Source: an uncultured Alphaproteobacteria bacterium (lineage in GTDB: Bacteria > Pseudomonadota > Alphaproteobacteria > HIMB59 > GCA-002718135). From it: DNA of 42,813 nt. The stretch's first letter is position 1; each line of letters begins with the position of its first letter. Made by a program: the position numbers and the translations under genes. A model generated the notes under the pieces. The model ran no database searches. It saw nothing but the letters and a program-made list of their open reading frames with translations, and had not been told where the DNA came from. Shown here one piece after another: positions 28,753 through 37,774 of this stretch. The stretch spans positions 1-42,813 of the forward strand of contig CACHAQ010000011.1 of the NCBI GenBank assembly GCA_902577905.1, read 5' to 3'.

Positions 28753-29508
28753 ATGAATCTACCAGAAGTTAAAATAGAAGATCTTCTTGAATCAGGTGTG
28801 CATTTTGGGCACAACGTAAGAAGATGGAATCCTAAAATGCAACAATATATTTATGGTGTTAGAAATAATATTCATATTTTTGATTTACGAATTACACTAG
28901 AGTTATTAAATACCGCTCTTGTTAAAATCCATGAAACTGTTTCAAAATCAGGTAAAATACTTTTTGTTGGTACGAAGAAACAGTGTAGCGATGTTGTAAA
29001 AGAATTAGCTACTTTGAACAACAATTTTTATGTAAATAAAAGATGGTTAGGTGGTACACTGACAAATTGGAAGACTATTTCAAATTCTATAAAGCGGTTA
29101 GAAGAGATTGAAATGTTTTTAAAAGATAACGAACTATCTAAAAATTTATCAAAAAAAGAATTATTAGATATATCAAGAGAAAAGCAAAAATTAGATTTAA
29201 ATATCGGAGGCATTAGAACACTTAATGGTAAGCCTGACCTTTTAATAGTTTTTGATGTAATAAAAGATAAGATTGCAGTTAAAGAAGCTAATAAACTTAA
29301 TATACCTATAGTTGCAATCGTTGATTCAAATGCTGATCCTGAAAATATTGATTATATTATTCCTGGTAATGATGATGCTCTTCGCTCAATAAATTTGTAT
29401 AAAAAATATTTTTTAGATACTATTACAGATGCAGTAAATTATCAAAATGATGTTAACGATAAAAATAATGATAATAAAAATGAATCATTAAATAAGGATG
29501 ATCAATAA
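28753..29508 (+). CDS. rpsB: 30S ribosomal protein S2
   Basis: S2 is a late-assembling protein of the small ribosomal subunit, needed for S1 binding and translation initiation. From ATG 28753 it has 251 residues, normal for the family. Conserved segments are LLESGVHFGHNVRRWNPKM at the N-terminus, FVGTKKQ, NKRWLGGTLTNW, and PIVAIVDSNADP. The C-terminal tail is Asn/Asp/Lys-rich and probably disordered. An upstream in-frame GTG at 28729 lies inside the leader hairpin; the ATG preceded by GGGAG at five bases is preferred. tsf follows with a one-base overlap, the universal rpsB-tsf pair. Confidence 0.97.
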   Translation: MNLPEVKIEDLLESGVHFGHNVRRWNPKMQQYIYGVRNNIHIFDLRITLELLNTALVKIHETVSKSGKILFVGTKKQCSDVVKELATLNNNFYVNKRWLGGTLTNWKTISNSIKRLEEIEMFLKDNELSKNLSKKELLDISREKQKLDLNIGGIRTLNGKPDLLIVFDVIKDKIAVKEANKLNIPIVAIVDSNADPENIDYIIPGNDDALRSINLYKKYFLDTITDAVNYQNDVNDKNNDNKNESLNKDDQ

Positions 29509-30359
29509 TGGAAAATATTACTGATCTAATTAAAGAATTGAGAGAAAAAACAGGAGCAGGTTTTTTAGATTGTAAAAAATCTTTACAAGACAATAATAAT
29601 GATATTGAAAAATCGATTGAAGCTTTAAGAAAAAAAGGATTGTCAAAAGCATCTAAAAAAAGTGATCGTACAGCTATTGAAGGAGCAGTAGGAATTTATT
29701 CAAATAAAGACATAACTGCAATAATAAAAGTTAATAGTGAAACTGATTTTGCAGCAAAAAGTGATACTTTTTTAAACTTTCTTGATAGCTTGGGAGGAAT
29801 AGCTCTAGAAAATAATTCTCTTATTGAGCAGGATGATTTTCTTAATTTAAAATATGAACAAGGCACAGTTAAGGATTATTTTAATTCTATGATAGCAAAA
29901 ATAGGAGAAAATTTAGTTTTAAATGATTTATTAATTAAAGAAAAAAAACAATCAGAGTTCGCTTATTATATTCATAACAGTTATAGAAAAAATGTTGGTA
30001 AAATAATATCTCTTTTAGAATATTCCACTAGCGATAAAACTAATGAAATTGAAATTTTATCTAAAAATTTGTGTATGCACATTGCTGCTATGAAACCTGA
30101 GTCTATTGATATTGATGATTTAGATATAAATTTAATTACAAATGAAGAAAAAATTCAAAGAGAGCTCATTTTAAATTCAGGTAAACCATCTAATATAGTT
30201 GATAGAATTTTAGAAGGTAAAATGAAAAAATTTTTTAGTGAAGTAACGTTGTTAAATCAATCCTTTATTTTAGATCAAGAAAAGAGTGTTAGGCAAATTA
30301 TAAATCAATATTCTGAGACAAACTTCAAAATAGTCAATTTTGATTTAATTACTTTGTAA
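29508..30359 (+). CDS. tsf: elongation factor Ts
   Basis: EF-Ts exchanges GDP for GTP on EF-Tu. The 283 residues contain the N-terminal UBA-like domain ([16 protein letters not shown], with [13 protein letters not shown]) and the core contact motif [13 protein letters not shown]. The coiled-coil and second subdomain follow, with [12 protein letters not shown] typical of the family. The C-terminal half is Asn/Lys/Ile-rich. It overlaps rpsB by one base and lies one base before pyrH, so it shares the rpsB leader control. Confidence 0.97.
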   Translation: MENITDLIKELREKTGAGFLDCKKSLQDNNNDIEKSIEALRKKGLSKASKKSDRTAIEGAVGIYSNKDITAIIKVNSETDFAAKSDTFLNFLDSLGGIALENNSLIEQDDFLNLKYEQGTVKDYFNSMIAKIGENLVLNDLLIKEKKQSEFAYYIHNSYRKNVGKIISLLEYSTSDKTNEIEILSKNLCMHIAAMKPESIDIDDLDINLITNEEKIQRELILNSGKPSNIVDRILEGKMKKFFSEVTLLNQSFILDQEKSVRQIINQYSETNFKIVNFDLITL

Positions 30360-30360
30360 A

Positions 30361-31062
30361 ATGCTCAAAAGAATTTTACTTAAGATTTCAGGCGAGTCAT
30401 TAATGGGGCCCTCTAATTTTGGGATTGATGTTTCAACAATAAATAAAATTTCTAATGAAATTAAAAATGTATATAAAAAAAAATTTCAAATTTGCTTAAT
30501 AATTGGTGGGGGGAACATATTCAGAGGTGTTAAGGGTGCTTCAGAAGGTATAGATAGATCCACTTCAGATTATATGGGTATGTTAGCAACTGTTATGAAT
30601 GCTTTATCTCTGCAAAGTAGTTTAGAAAAGATTAACATACCAACAAGAGTCCAGTCAGCAATAACAATGTCACAAATAGCTGAGCCATATATTCGAAGAA
30701 GAGCAATAAGACATTTAGAGAGAAATAGAATAGTTATATTTGCAGCTGGAACAGGTAATCCTTTTTTTTCTACAGATACAGCTGCGGCTTTAAGAGCATC
30801 TGAATTGGACTGTAACTTAATTATTAAGGCTACTAAGGTAAATGGAATTTATAATAAAGATCCAGTAAAAAATAAAGATGCAAAATTAATTAAAAATATT
30901 ACTTACAATGATGTCATCAATAAGAATTTAAAAGTAATGGATTTAACTGCAATCAGCTTAGCAAAAGACACAAATATACCTATTTTTATAACCAATATTT
31001 TTAAAAAAGATTCTCTAATTAATGTTTTGAATCGCAAGGGTTCATATAGTAAGATAAGTTAA
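30361..31062 (+). CDS. pyrH: uridylate kinase
   Basis: PyrH phosphorylates UMP to UDP in pyrimidine nucleotide synthesis; it is an amino-acid-kinase fold protein acting as a hexamer in the cytoplasm. The 233-residue length is normal. Motifs are [11 protein letters not shown] at the N-terminus, [10 protein letters not shown] for phosphate binding, [14 protein letters not shown], and [19 protein letters not shown] for UMP/ATP binding. It sits in the conserved tsf-pyrH-frr order with one- and two-base spacers. Confidence 0.98.
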   Translation: MLKRILLKISGESLMGPSNFGIDVSTINKISNEIKNVYKKKFQICLIIGGGNIFRGVKGASEGIDRSTSDYMGMLATVMNALSLQSSLEKINIPTRVQSAITMSQIAEPYIRRRAIRHLERNRIVIFAAGTGNPFFSTDTAAALRASELDCNLIIKATKVNGIYNKDPVKNKDAKLIKNITYNDVINKNLKVMDLTAISLAKDTNIPIFITNIFKKDSLINVLNRKGSYSKIS

Positions 31063-31064
31063 AT

Positions 31065-31607
31065 ATGATTGATCTTGAAAATAAAATGAGTTCAGCTGTG
31101 TCTCATTATGAAAAAGAACTTAATTCTTTAAGAACATCAAGAGCCAACCCTTCAATGCTAGATAATATATATGTAGATGCATATGGTACAAAGACACCCT
31201 TAAATCAATTAGGAAATATTTCTGTCCAAGATGCTAGTACAATTACTATTCAAGTTTGGGACGTGTCATTAACTAAAACAATAGAAAATGCTATTACTGA
31301 ATCAAGTCTGGGGATTAATCCTCAAACAGATGGTCAGCTTATAAGACTTCCAATTCCAAAATTAAGCGAAGAAAGAAGAATAGAAATAATAAAAGTAGCT
31401 TCTGAGTTTGCTGAAAATTCCAAAATTACAATTAGAAATATAAGAAGAGATTTTATTGAAATTTCAAAAAATGAAAAAAAAGACTTAAACCTTTCAGAAG
31501 ATGAATTAAAAAGAAAGTTAAATGATATTCAAAAAATTACAGATACTAACATAGAAAAAATTGATACAATATTTGAATTAAAAAAAGCTGACATATTGAA
31601 AGTATAA
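31065..31607 (+). CDS. frr: ribosome recycling factor
   Basis: RRF splits post-termination ribosomes together with EF-G. The 180 residues match the tRNA-like two-domain protein: long helices of domain I (ELNSLRTSRANPSMLD) flank domain II with TPLNQLGNISVQDAST. The C-terminal helix contains RRDFIEISKNEKK and DIQKITDTNIEKID, typical of the family. It follows pyrH by two bases, and uppS starts one base after its stop. Confidence 0.98.
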   Translation: MIDLENKMSSAVSHYEKELNSLRTSRANPSMLDNIYVDAYGTKTPLNQLGNISVQDASTITIQVWDVSLTKTIENAITESSLGINPQTDGQLIRLPIPKLSEERRIEIIKVASEFAENSKITIRNIRRDFIEISKNEKKDLNLSEDELKRKLNDIQKITDTNIEKIDTIFELKKADILKV

Positions 31608-31608
31608 G

Positions 31609-32292
31609 TTGTTAAATAACTTAAACCACATTGCTTTAATACTTGATGGCAACAAAAGATGGTCAATCATTAATAATAAATCAAATTTATATGGATATAC
31701 AAAAGGTTTTGAAAATATAAAAAAATTAGTTTTATATTCATTATCTAAACAAATTCCTAATTTAACTATGTTTGCATTATCTTCTGAGAATTATAAGCGA
31801 TCATCTATTAATCTAATTTATGATATTATATATCAAAATTTTTCTGAAACATTTAATGAATTAGTGGAGAAAAAAGGTGTAAGAATAAAAATTTTTGGAT
31901 CTAGAGAGAATTTACCAAAAAAAATAATTAATATTTTTAATGAAATTGAATCTTTATCATTAAATAATAAAAATTTAAAATTAAATATAGCATTCAATTA
32001 TGGTTTCAAAGAAGAAATAAGCAAAATTTTAAAAAAAATTAACAATAATAAAAATATGATTAATTTAGAAGATAAAAATGAAATCAATAACCTATTTTAT
32101 TTAGGCTCATCACCTGATCCTGATATTTTAATAAGAACTGGTGGGTATAAAAGATTGAGTAATTTTATTATGTATAATTTAACGTATACGGAACTTTTTT
32201 TTACAGAAACTTTATGGCCTGATTTCTCTGAAAAAGAATTTAATTCAATTATTGATCAATTTTTTAAAATTAATAGAAAATATGGTTTATAG
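31609..32292 (+). CDS. uppS: undecaprenyl diphosphate synthase, divergent
   Basis: UppS adds isopentenyl units to farnesyl diphosphate to make the C55 carrier lipid for peptidoglycan and LPS. The 227 residues begin with a TTG codon immediately after frr. The catalytic aspartate is Asp13 in ILDGNKRW, where the family usually has MDGNGRW. The C-terminal signature reads RTGGYKRLSNFIMYNL followed by YTELFFTETLWPDF; the residue after GG is Tyr where Glu is nearly invariant, and the following Trp is replaced by Tyr. Length and gene order (frr-uppS-cdsA-dxr) still make the assignment secure. The substitutions may change kinetics or product length, which is inference. Confidence 0.9.
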   Translation: MLNNLNHIALILDGNKRWSIINNKSNLYGYTKGFENIKKLVLYSLSKQIPNLTMFALSSENYKRSSINLIYDIIYQNFSETFNELVEKKGVRIKIFGSRENLPKKIINIFNEIESLSLNNKNLKLNIAFNYGFKEEISKILKKINNNKNMINLEDKNEINNLFYLGSSPDPDILIRTGGYKRLSNFIMYNLTYTELFFTETLWPDFSEKEFNSIIDQFFKINRKYGL

Positions 32293-32905
32293 TAATTTTT
32301 TATTGAGATTATTGCTCTCAATGTTTTTTATTTCACTTTATCTATTTTTATCATACATTAATTTTAATTATGTTTTCTATCTAATTATATTAATATATTT
32401 TTTAGTATTTATTGAAATCTATTTTAATTTTAAATCGTATAAAGTAATACCTACAATTTACATTTTAATTTCTTTTATTTTTTTTATAACAATTAATTTT
32501 AATAATGAAATTTTTCTAAAATTTAATTTATTTATATTAACAGTAGTAACTTTTGATATATTTTCATACTTATTTGGTAAATTTTTCGGTCAACATAAAT
32601 TAACAAAAATTAGTCCTAAAAAGACATATGAAGGACTTTTGGGAGGTATTGTTTCATCCTTTTTATTTAGTTTATTATTTTCCTATATATTTAAGATAAA
32701 AATTAATTTTAGCTTAATTGTTTTTATATTACTCATCATTTTATCAGCTTTTATTGGTGATATACTTGAGTCCTATTATAAAAGAAAAAATAATATAAAA
32801 AATTCAAGTAAATTAATTCCAGGGCATGGGGGTGTTTTTGATAGATTTGATAGTTTTCTATTTTCAATTATATTTTTCTCCATTTCTAATAATATCGCAT
32901 TATGA
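32282..32905 (+). CDS. cdsA: phosphatidate cytidylyltransferase, short form
   Basis: CdsA makes CDP-diacylglycerol from phosphatidate and CTP, the precursor of all phospholipids, in the inner membrane. From ATG 32282 it has 207 residues; family members usually have 250-290. It keeps the segment ISPKKTYEGLLGG and the C-terminal signature, seen as LIPGHGGVFDRFDS. In the first half of that signature the usual K-D reads K-N (NNIKNSSKL), so an aspartate usually conserved there is missing. Several hydrophobic segments lie upstream, but fewer than in the full-length type. A TTG 30 bases upstream is open; the ATG is preferred. It overlaps uppS by eleven bases. Confidence 0.88.
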   Translation: MVYSNFLLRLLLSMFFISLYLFLSYINFNYVFYLIILIYFLVFIEIYFNFKSYKVIPTIYILISFIFFITINFNNEIFLKFNLFILTVVTFDIFSYLFGKFFGQHKLTKISPKKTYEGLLGGIVSSFLFSLLFSYIFKIKINFSLIVFILLIILSAFIGDILESYYKRKNNIKNSSKLIPGHGGVFDRFDSFLFSIIFFSISNNIAL

Positions 32906-34044
32906 ATATAAATATTTTTGGGAGTACAGGAGTTATAGGTAGAAAAACTTTAAATTTAATTGACAATAATTTTCCAAAGTTAGAAGTGAATCTGCTATGT
33001 GCTAAATCAAATTTAAAATTATTAACAAGGCAGATAAATAAATATCAACCTAAATATGCATTTTTATATGATCATGAAAAATATTCTAATTTTAATTATA
33101 GAATTGGCAAAACTAAATTTCTTAATTTATTTGAACTTCAAAGTTATTTACTATCTAGTAAAACCAACTTAAGTTTATTAGCAATCTCAGGTTATAAATC
33201 ATTATATTTTTTAGAAAATATAATACATAATACCAAAAATTTAGGTATCGTATCCAAAGAAGCTATTGTTTCAGCTGGACATATATTTAAAAGAAAAAAT
33301 TATTTTAAAAAAACAAATATCTTCCCTATTGACTCAGAACATTTCTCTCTTTTTGAATTCTTCTCAAAAATAAATACTGATGTAAATATTAGTAAAGTAA
33401 TTCTTACAGCATCAGGTGGACCATTTTATCAAAAAAAATTTAAAGATTTAAAAAATATCAAATTTGAAGAAGCAATAAAACATCCAAAATGGAAAATGGG
33501 ATATAAAAATAGCATTGATTCTGCTACCTTAGTTAATAAGTGCTTAGAGTTAATAGAAGCTCATTACTTATTTGATATACCCTTTGAAAAAATGAAAATA
33601 CTTATACATCCTGAGGCTATTGTACATTCTGCTGTAGAATTTGACAATTATGTAACACAATTTAATTTATTTAAAAATGATATGAGTATTCCAATTTTAA
33701 ATTTTTTATACCAATCAAAAAAAAATAAAATTTTAATTAATAATAAATTTTTCATTAACAACTATAAAAAACTAAATTTTGAAGAAGTTAGAAATGAGAT
33801 TTTTCCTGTTTATAATTATTTTAAACAAATAAATAAAAAAAAACCTCAAAATTTAATCAAATTTAACGTTGGAAATGAGTTTGCTGTTAATTTATTTAAA
33901 AATAATAAGATTAAATATACAGATATTTACAGAATTATTAAAAATGTCACATCTTTAAATTTGTATTCTTCAGTAAACACCATTAAAGATATTATTCAAT
34001 ATCATGAAGAAATTGAGAATAAATTACAGTACATTAAAGTATAA
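32902..34044 (+). CDS. dxr: 1-deoxy-D-xylulose 5-phosphate reductoisomerase
   Basis: Dxr converts DXP to MEP, the committed step of the non-mevalonate isoprenoid pathway that feeds UppS. The 380 residues begin with the NADPH loop FGSTGVIGRK (usually GSTGSIG). The metal and substrate residues are intact: Asp and Glu in IDSEHFSLF, the ASGGPF loop, and Asn, Lys and Glu in DSATLVNKCLELIEAH. HPEAIVHSAVEF is also conserved. It overlaps cdsA by four bases (ATGA) and its last 41 bases overlap the bamA frame. The rseP gene usually found next is absent here. Confidence 0.95.
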   Translation: MNINIFGSTGVIGRKTLNLIDNNFPKLEVNLLCAKSNLKLLTRQINKYQPKYAFLYDHEKYSNFNYRIGKTKFLNLFELQSYLLSSKTNLSLLAISGYKSLYFLENIIHNTKNLGIVSKEAIVSAGHIFKRKNYFKKTNIFPIDSEHFSLFEFFSKINTDVNISKVILTASGGPFYQKKFKDLKNIKFEEAIKHPKWKMGYKNSIDSATLVNKCLELIEAHYLFDIPFEKMKILIHPEAIVHSAVEFDNYVTQFNLFKNDMSIPILNFLYQSKKNKILINNKFFINNYKKLNFEEVRNEIFPVYNYFKQINKKKPQNLIKFNVGNEFAVNLFKNNKIKYTDIYRIIKNVTSLNLYSSVNTIKDIIQYHEEIENKLQYIKV

Positions 34045-36277
34045 TTTATTAATTTTGTTTACAATTGGATTTTTATCACAAGAAATTTATTCTAGAGAAA
34101 TTATATTTGATATCAAAGGTAACGATTTTACTGACACAGATGCAATTGTTTCAATATTAGATGAAATACCTGATAATCCAAATATAGAATATACAAACGA
34201 GATAATACGTATTCTCTATAATTCAAATCTTTTTTCTAATGTAGAAGTTAAATTAGAAGAAAATAAATATTCAATAATTGTCAAAGAGCATCCTAATATA
34301 GACAAAATATATTTTAAAAATAATGAAAGATTAAAAAATGATGACTTAAAGCTACTTGTATCTGAGCTTAATTTTACAAAATTCAATTCTTCATCTTTAA
34401 ATTTATTTATAAGCGAATTAAAAAAAATATATGAATCTTTTGGATATAATAATGTAAAAATTAACTACTCAGAAATTGAATATCCTGAAACTAATACTGT
34501 TGATTTAAATTTTAATATTAATGAAGGTAAAATTACTAAAATTAATAAAATAATTATCAATAGTAACAATTTTATTCCAAATGAAGATATTAGATCAATT
34601 ATTAAATCTAAAACTAAAACTATCAGAAATATTTTTGCAAATAATAACTATAAGCCTAATGTTTTAGAGAATGATCAATATCTAATTGATAACTATTTTA
34701 AAAAAAATGGTTTCCTTGATGTAAATGTAAGTACAAAAATTGAATATTTACAAACTAATAAAGTTAATATTTATTTTTATATTGAGGAGGGTGATGTCTA
34801 TTCATTTGCATCAATTGATATTGATGATAGTAATATTATTCTAACCCAAAGCACTCGTGATAAAATAAATGATACTATTGATCTTTTTTTAACTAAAGAA
34901 AAAATATTTTCTATAGACAAAGTAAGAAATCTCAAAAAAAATATTTCTTCTATAGTAATGAATAGTGGTATTGATTATTTTGAAATACAAATATTAGAAA
35001 AAAAAGAAAATAATAAGACGGTAAATATTTATTTTCAAATTCTACCAATAATACCAAAATATACTAATCAAATTAACATAGTTGGTAATTATAGAACGTT
35101 TGATAAGGTCATTAGAAGAGAATTAGAAATTGTTGAAGGAGATGCAATTTATGACAATCAAATTAAATCTATAAGAGATAAATTAATTTCTTTAAATTTA
35201 TTTGAAACTGTTAACTTAAAAAAAGAAGAAATAGATGAAAATACTGTTAATCTTATTATTGAAGTTGAGGAAAAACAAACTGGAACATTTAATGCGGGGT
35301 TATCTTTAGGCACTCTGGATGGTTTCTCAATAGTAACTGGACTTAGAGAGAGAAATTTCTATGGAACTGGAAGATCTTTAGATGTGCTATTAAATACTTC
35401 AGAAGATAGAAATCAATTTAAATTGATAACAACCAATAGATTATCTTATGAAAATGATGCAGATATTAGTTATAGTTTAAATTATAGACAAGATGATTTT
35501 TCTAAGGCTAGCTCATATAAATTAAATACTTTTACTTCTGGTATTGGAATTGGTTATAAAATTAATGATAATATTACTCATAATATTGATTTAGAATATG
35601 CATTAAAAGATTATAATGTTACTAATTCTGCTACAGTTTCAAATACAATATTAAATTCTTCTGGTACAAATGTTAGTTACTTAATTAAGAATAATCTTCG
35701 TTATTCTACTATAAATCCAGGATTTATTTCAAAATCTGGTAATTTAATTAATTTTAATAACACAATTGAAACTCCTACTAGCTCAAATAATGGATTTGTA
35801 AAAAATCAAATTATGATTAAAAAATTTTATAATAGTGATAATAGTATCTACGGAATACAAGGAAAATTTGGCAATATATTTTCATTGAATAATAATGATA
35901 TCTTAAATGATGATAAATTTTCTCTAGGGGGTAGATCGCTTAGAGGTTTTGATAACTACGGAGCAGGTCCACGTAATTCTAGAACTTCCTATGTTGGAGG
36001 TAATAATATAGCTCTTCTAAAATTAGATTATTCATATGAAATCACAAATAATTCTAACTTTCCATTTTATTTCAATGTTTTTAATGATTATGGATTATTA
36101 TGGGAGAATAAAACCACACCAACTCAAAGTGATAATAATATTCGATCTTCTGCAGGATTTGGAATAAAATATTATTCTCCAATAGGACCCATAGGTTTCA
36201 CATGGGGTTTCCCATTAATGGATGAGGAATACGATATTAAGAGAATGTTTTTATTTTCTGTAGGAAATTTAGATTGA
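34004..36277 (+). CDS. bamA: outer membrane protein assembly factor BamA
   Basis: BamA inserts beta-barrel proteins into the outer membrane. The 757 residues start with a signal peptide (basic MKKLRINYSTLKYN, hydrophobic LLILFTIGFLS, then about residue 30 for cleavage). Five POTRA-like repeats occupy roughly 30-420, followed by a 16-strand barrel domain from about 425 (GTFNAGLSLG, GLRERNFYGTGRSL). The L6 loop motif is LRGFDNYGAGPR near residue 650. The protein ends FLFSVGNLD instead of the usual terminal aromatic. The start lies 41 bases inside dxr; a TTG nine bases later is an alternative. The stop overlaps the ompH start (TTGA). Confidence 0.96.
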   Translation: MKKLRINYSTLKYNLLILFTIGFLSQEIYSREIIFDIKGNDFTDTDAIVSILDEIPDNPNIEYTNEIIRILYNSNLFSNVEVKLEENKYSIIVKEHPNIDKIYFKNNERLKNDDLKLLVSELNFTKFNSSSLNLFISELKKIYESFGYNNVKINYSEIEYPETNTVDLNFNINEGKITKINKIIINSNNFIPNEDIRSIIKSKTKTIRNIFANNNYKPNVLENDQYLIDNYFKKNGFLDVNVSTKIEYLQTNKVNIYFYIEEGDVYSFASIDIDDSNIILTQSTRDKINDTIDLFLTKEKIFSIDKVRNLKKNISSIVMNSGIDYFEIQILEKKENNKTVNIYFQILPIIPKYTNQINIVGNYRTFDKVIRRELEIVEGDAIYDNQIKSIRDKLISLNLFETVNLKKEEIDENTVNLIIEVEEKQTGTFNAGLSLGTLDGFSIVTGLRERNFYGTGRSLDVLLNTSEDRNQFKLITTNRLSYENDADISYSLNYRQDDFSKASSYKLNTFTSGIGIGYKINDNITHNIDLEYALKDYNVTNSATVSNTILNSSGTNVSYLIKNNLRYSTINPGFISKSGNLINFNNTIETPTSSNNGFVKNQIMIKKFYNSDNSIYGIQGKFGNIFSLNNNDILNDDKFSLGGRSLRGFDNYGAGPRNSRTSYVGGNNIALLKLDYSYEITNNSNFPFYFNVFNDYGLLWENKTTPTQSDNNIRSSAGFGIKYYSPIGPIGFTWGFPLMDEEYDIKRMFLFSVGNLD

Positions 36278-36804
36278 AATTAATCTTATTTATATTTTTT
36301 TTTATAAATTTAATTTCATTTAATATTTTTTCACAAACCATTGCAGTTATAAATATTAATACTTTAATTGATGATAATGATTCTTATAACAAATTTCTTC
36401 AGGATATTGAATTGAATCAAGAAAAATATTTGAAAAATTTCGATATAAAAGAAAATGAATTAAAAATAAAATTACAAGATATTGAGGAGTCAAAGTTAAT
36501 TTTAAGTCAAGATGAAATTAATCTACGAATAGATGATTATAATAAGCAATTATCTGAATTTACAAACTTAATTGAAGAATTTAATTTCCATTATCAGAAC
36601 CAAATTATAAATATTAGAGAGTATATATTTAAAGAAATAATTAAGCTAATTGAAAACTATGCAATTGAAAATAGTGTTGATTTAATATTAGATTCCGCTA
36701 GTTATTTGATTGCTTCAAATGAATTAGATATAACTAGTGATATAAATAGAGAATTAGAAAAAATAAATTTAAACTTGGAATTTAAAGACTTTGAAAAATA
36801 TTAA
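36274..36804 (+). CDS. OmpH/Skp-family periplasmic chaperone
   Basis: A 176-residue secreted protein. A signal peptide (MKLILFIFFFINLISFNIFS) precedes TIAVININTLID, which matches the start of mature Skp/OmpH proteins (usually V-x-D-x-x-x-I). A long charged helical region follows at about 45-120, as in the tentacle-like coiled coils of Skp. The C-terminal SVDLILDSASYLIAS matches the conserved end of the family (VDLILD). It would hold unfolded outer-membrane proteins on their way to BamA. The start is TTG at 36274, overlapping the bamA stop as TTGA. Overall similarity is modest, but order bamA-ompH-lpxD supports the call. Confidence 0.88.
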   Translation: MKLILFIFFFINLISFNIFSQTIAVININTLIDDNDSYNKFLQDIELNQEKYLKNFDIKENELKIKLQDIEESKLILSQDEINLRIDDYNKQLSEFTNLIEEFNFHYQNQIINIREYIFKEIIKLIENYAIENSVDLILDSASYLIASNELDITSDINRELEKINLNLEFKDFEKY

Positions 36805-37774
36805 ATATATAAATATTAAAGAAAAATTAGAAAAATATTCTATGGAAGTTATTTCAGAAATTTCTGATGATGAAGTTTTTTTAAATCTTAAAACTATCAA
36901 AAACTCATTAAAAAATGATTTGTCGTTTTTTTCTAACATAAGATATCTTGATGATTTAAAAAAAATAAAAGCTAAGGCTTGTTTGATTGAAGAAAAGTTT
37001 ATTAACAATCTTCCTGATAATTGTAATCCTATTATAGTTAAAGATCCTTATCTAGCTCTTGCTATTATAAGTAACCTATTTAATGATGAAAATTTAAGAT
37101 CAAATGGAATTATTTCAAATAATACATCTATTGATCCCAAAACTAAAATTCAAAATAATGTTCAAATAAACCCATTTACAATTATAGCTCAAAATACTGA
37201 AATTAAAGAAGATACTTATATTGGTTCAAATTCATGTATTGGACCAAATACTATCATTAATAAAAATGTTATTATTCATGACAATGTCTCAATTTCAAAT
37301 GCTATTATAATGGAAAATTCTATCATTAAATCAGGTGCAAGAATAGGTGGAACTGGTTTTGGTTTTGAAATGAAGACTAAACAAAAAATTAGTCATAATG
37401 GTAATGTTTTAATTGGTAAAAACTCATCAATTGGATCAAATACAACTATTGACAGGGCAGTTTTTGACTCAACTATAATAGGGGAATTTTCCAATATAGA
37501 CAATTTAGTTCAAATAGCTCATAATGTTACTATTGGTAATTACGCTGTAATTGCTGCTCAAGTGGGTATTGCAGGTAGCACTAAAATTGGAAATTATGTT
37601 AAAATTGGAGGTCAAGCTGGTGTATCAGGTCATTTGGTTATAGGTGATAATGTTACAATTGCTGGTAAAAGTGGGGTAACAAAAAACATATCTGATAATG
37701 CAATTATAGCTGGTTTTCCAGCTAAGGATATAAAGTTATGGAAAAAAGAAATAATCAAAAATAATCTAAGATAA
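36791..37774 (+). CDS. lpxD: UDP-3-O-acylglucosamine N-acyltransferase
   Basis: LpxD adds the N-linked hydroxyacyl chain in the third step of lipid A synthesis. The 327 residues have an N-terminal uridine-binding domain (LSFFSN near residue 45, where the family reads LSFL) and a left-handed beta-helix of hexapeptide repeats. The catalytic histidine is His244 in VQIAHNVTIG, with FGFEMK and NTTIDRAVF as further landmarks. The start is TTG at 36791, 14 bases inside ompH; an in-frame ATG at 36842 would cut part of the N-terminal domain. It overlaps fabZ by one base. Confidence 0.95.
   Translation: MKNIKYINIKEKLEKYSMEVISEISDDEVFLNLKTIKNSLKNDLSFFSNIRYLDDLKKIKAKACLIEEKFINNLPDNCNPIIVKDPYLALAIISNLFNDENLRSNGIISNNTSIDPKTKIQNNVQINPFTIIAQNTEIKEDTYIGSNSCIGPNTIINKNVIIHDNVSISNAIIMENSIIKSGARIGGTGFGFEMKTKQKISHNGNVLIGKNSSIGSNTTIDRAVFDSTIIGEFSNIDNLVQIAHNVTIGNYAVIAAQVGIAGSTKIGNYVKIGGQAGVSGHLVIGDNVTIAGKSGVTKNISDNAIIAGFPAKDIKLWKKEIIKNNLR

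Noticed and set aside
32252..32281. TTG start for cdsA at 32252
   Set aside because: The ten extra residues lie within uppS; ATG 32282 leads directly into the first hydrophobic segment.
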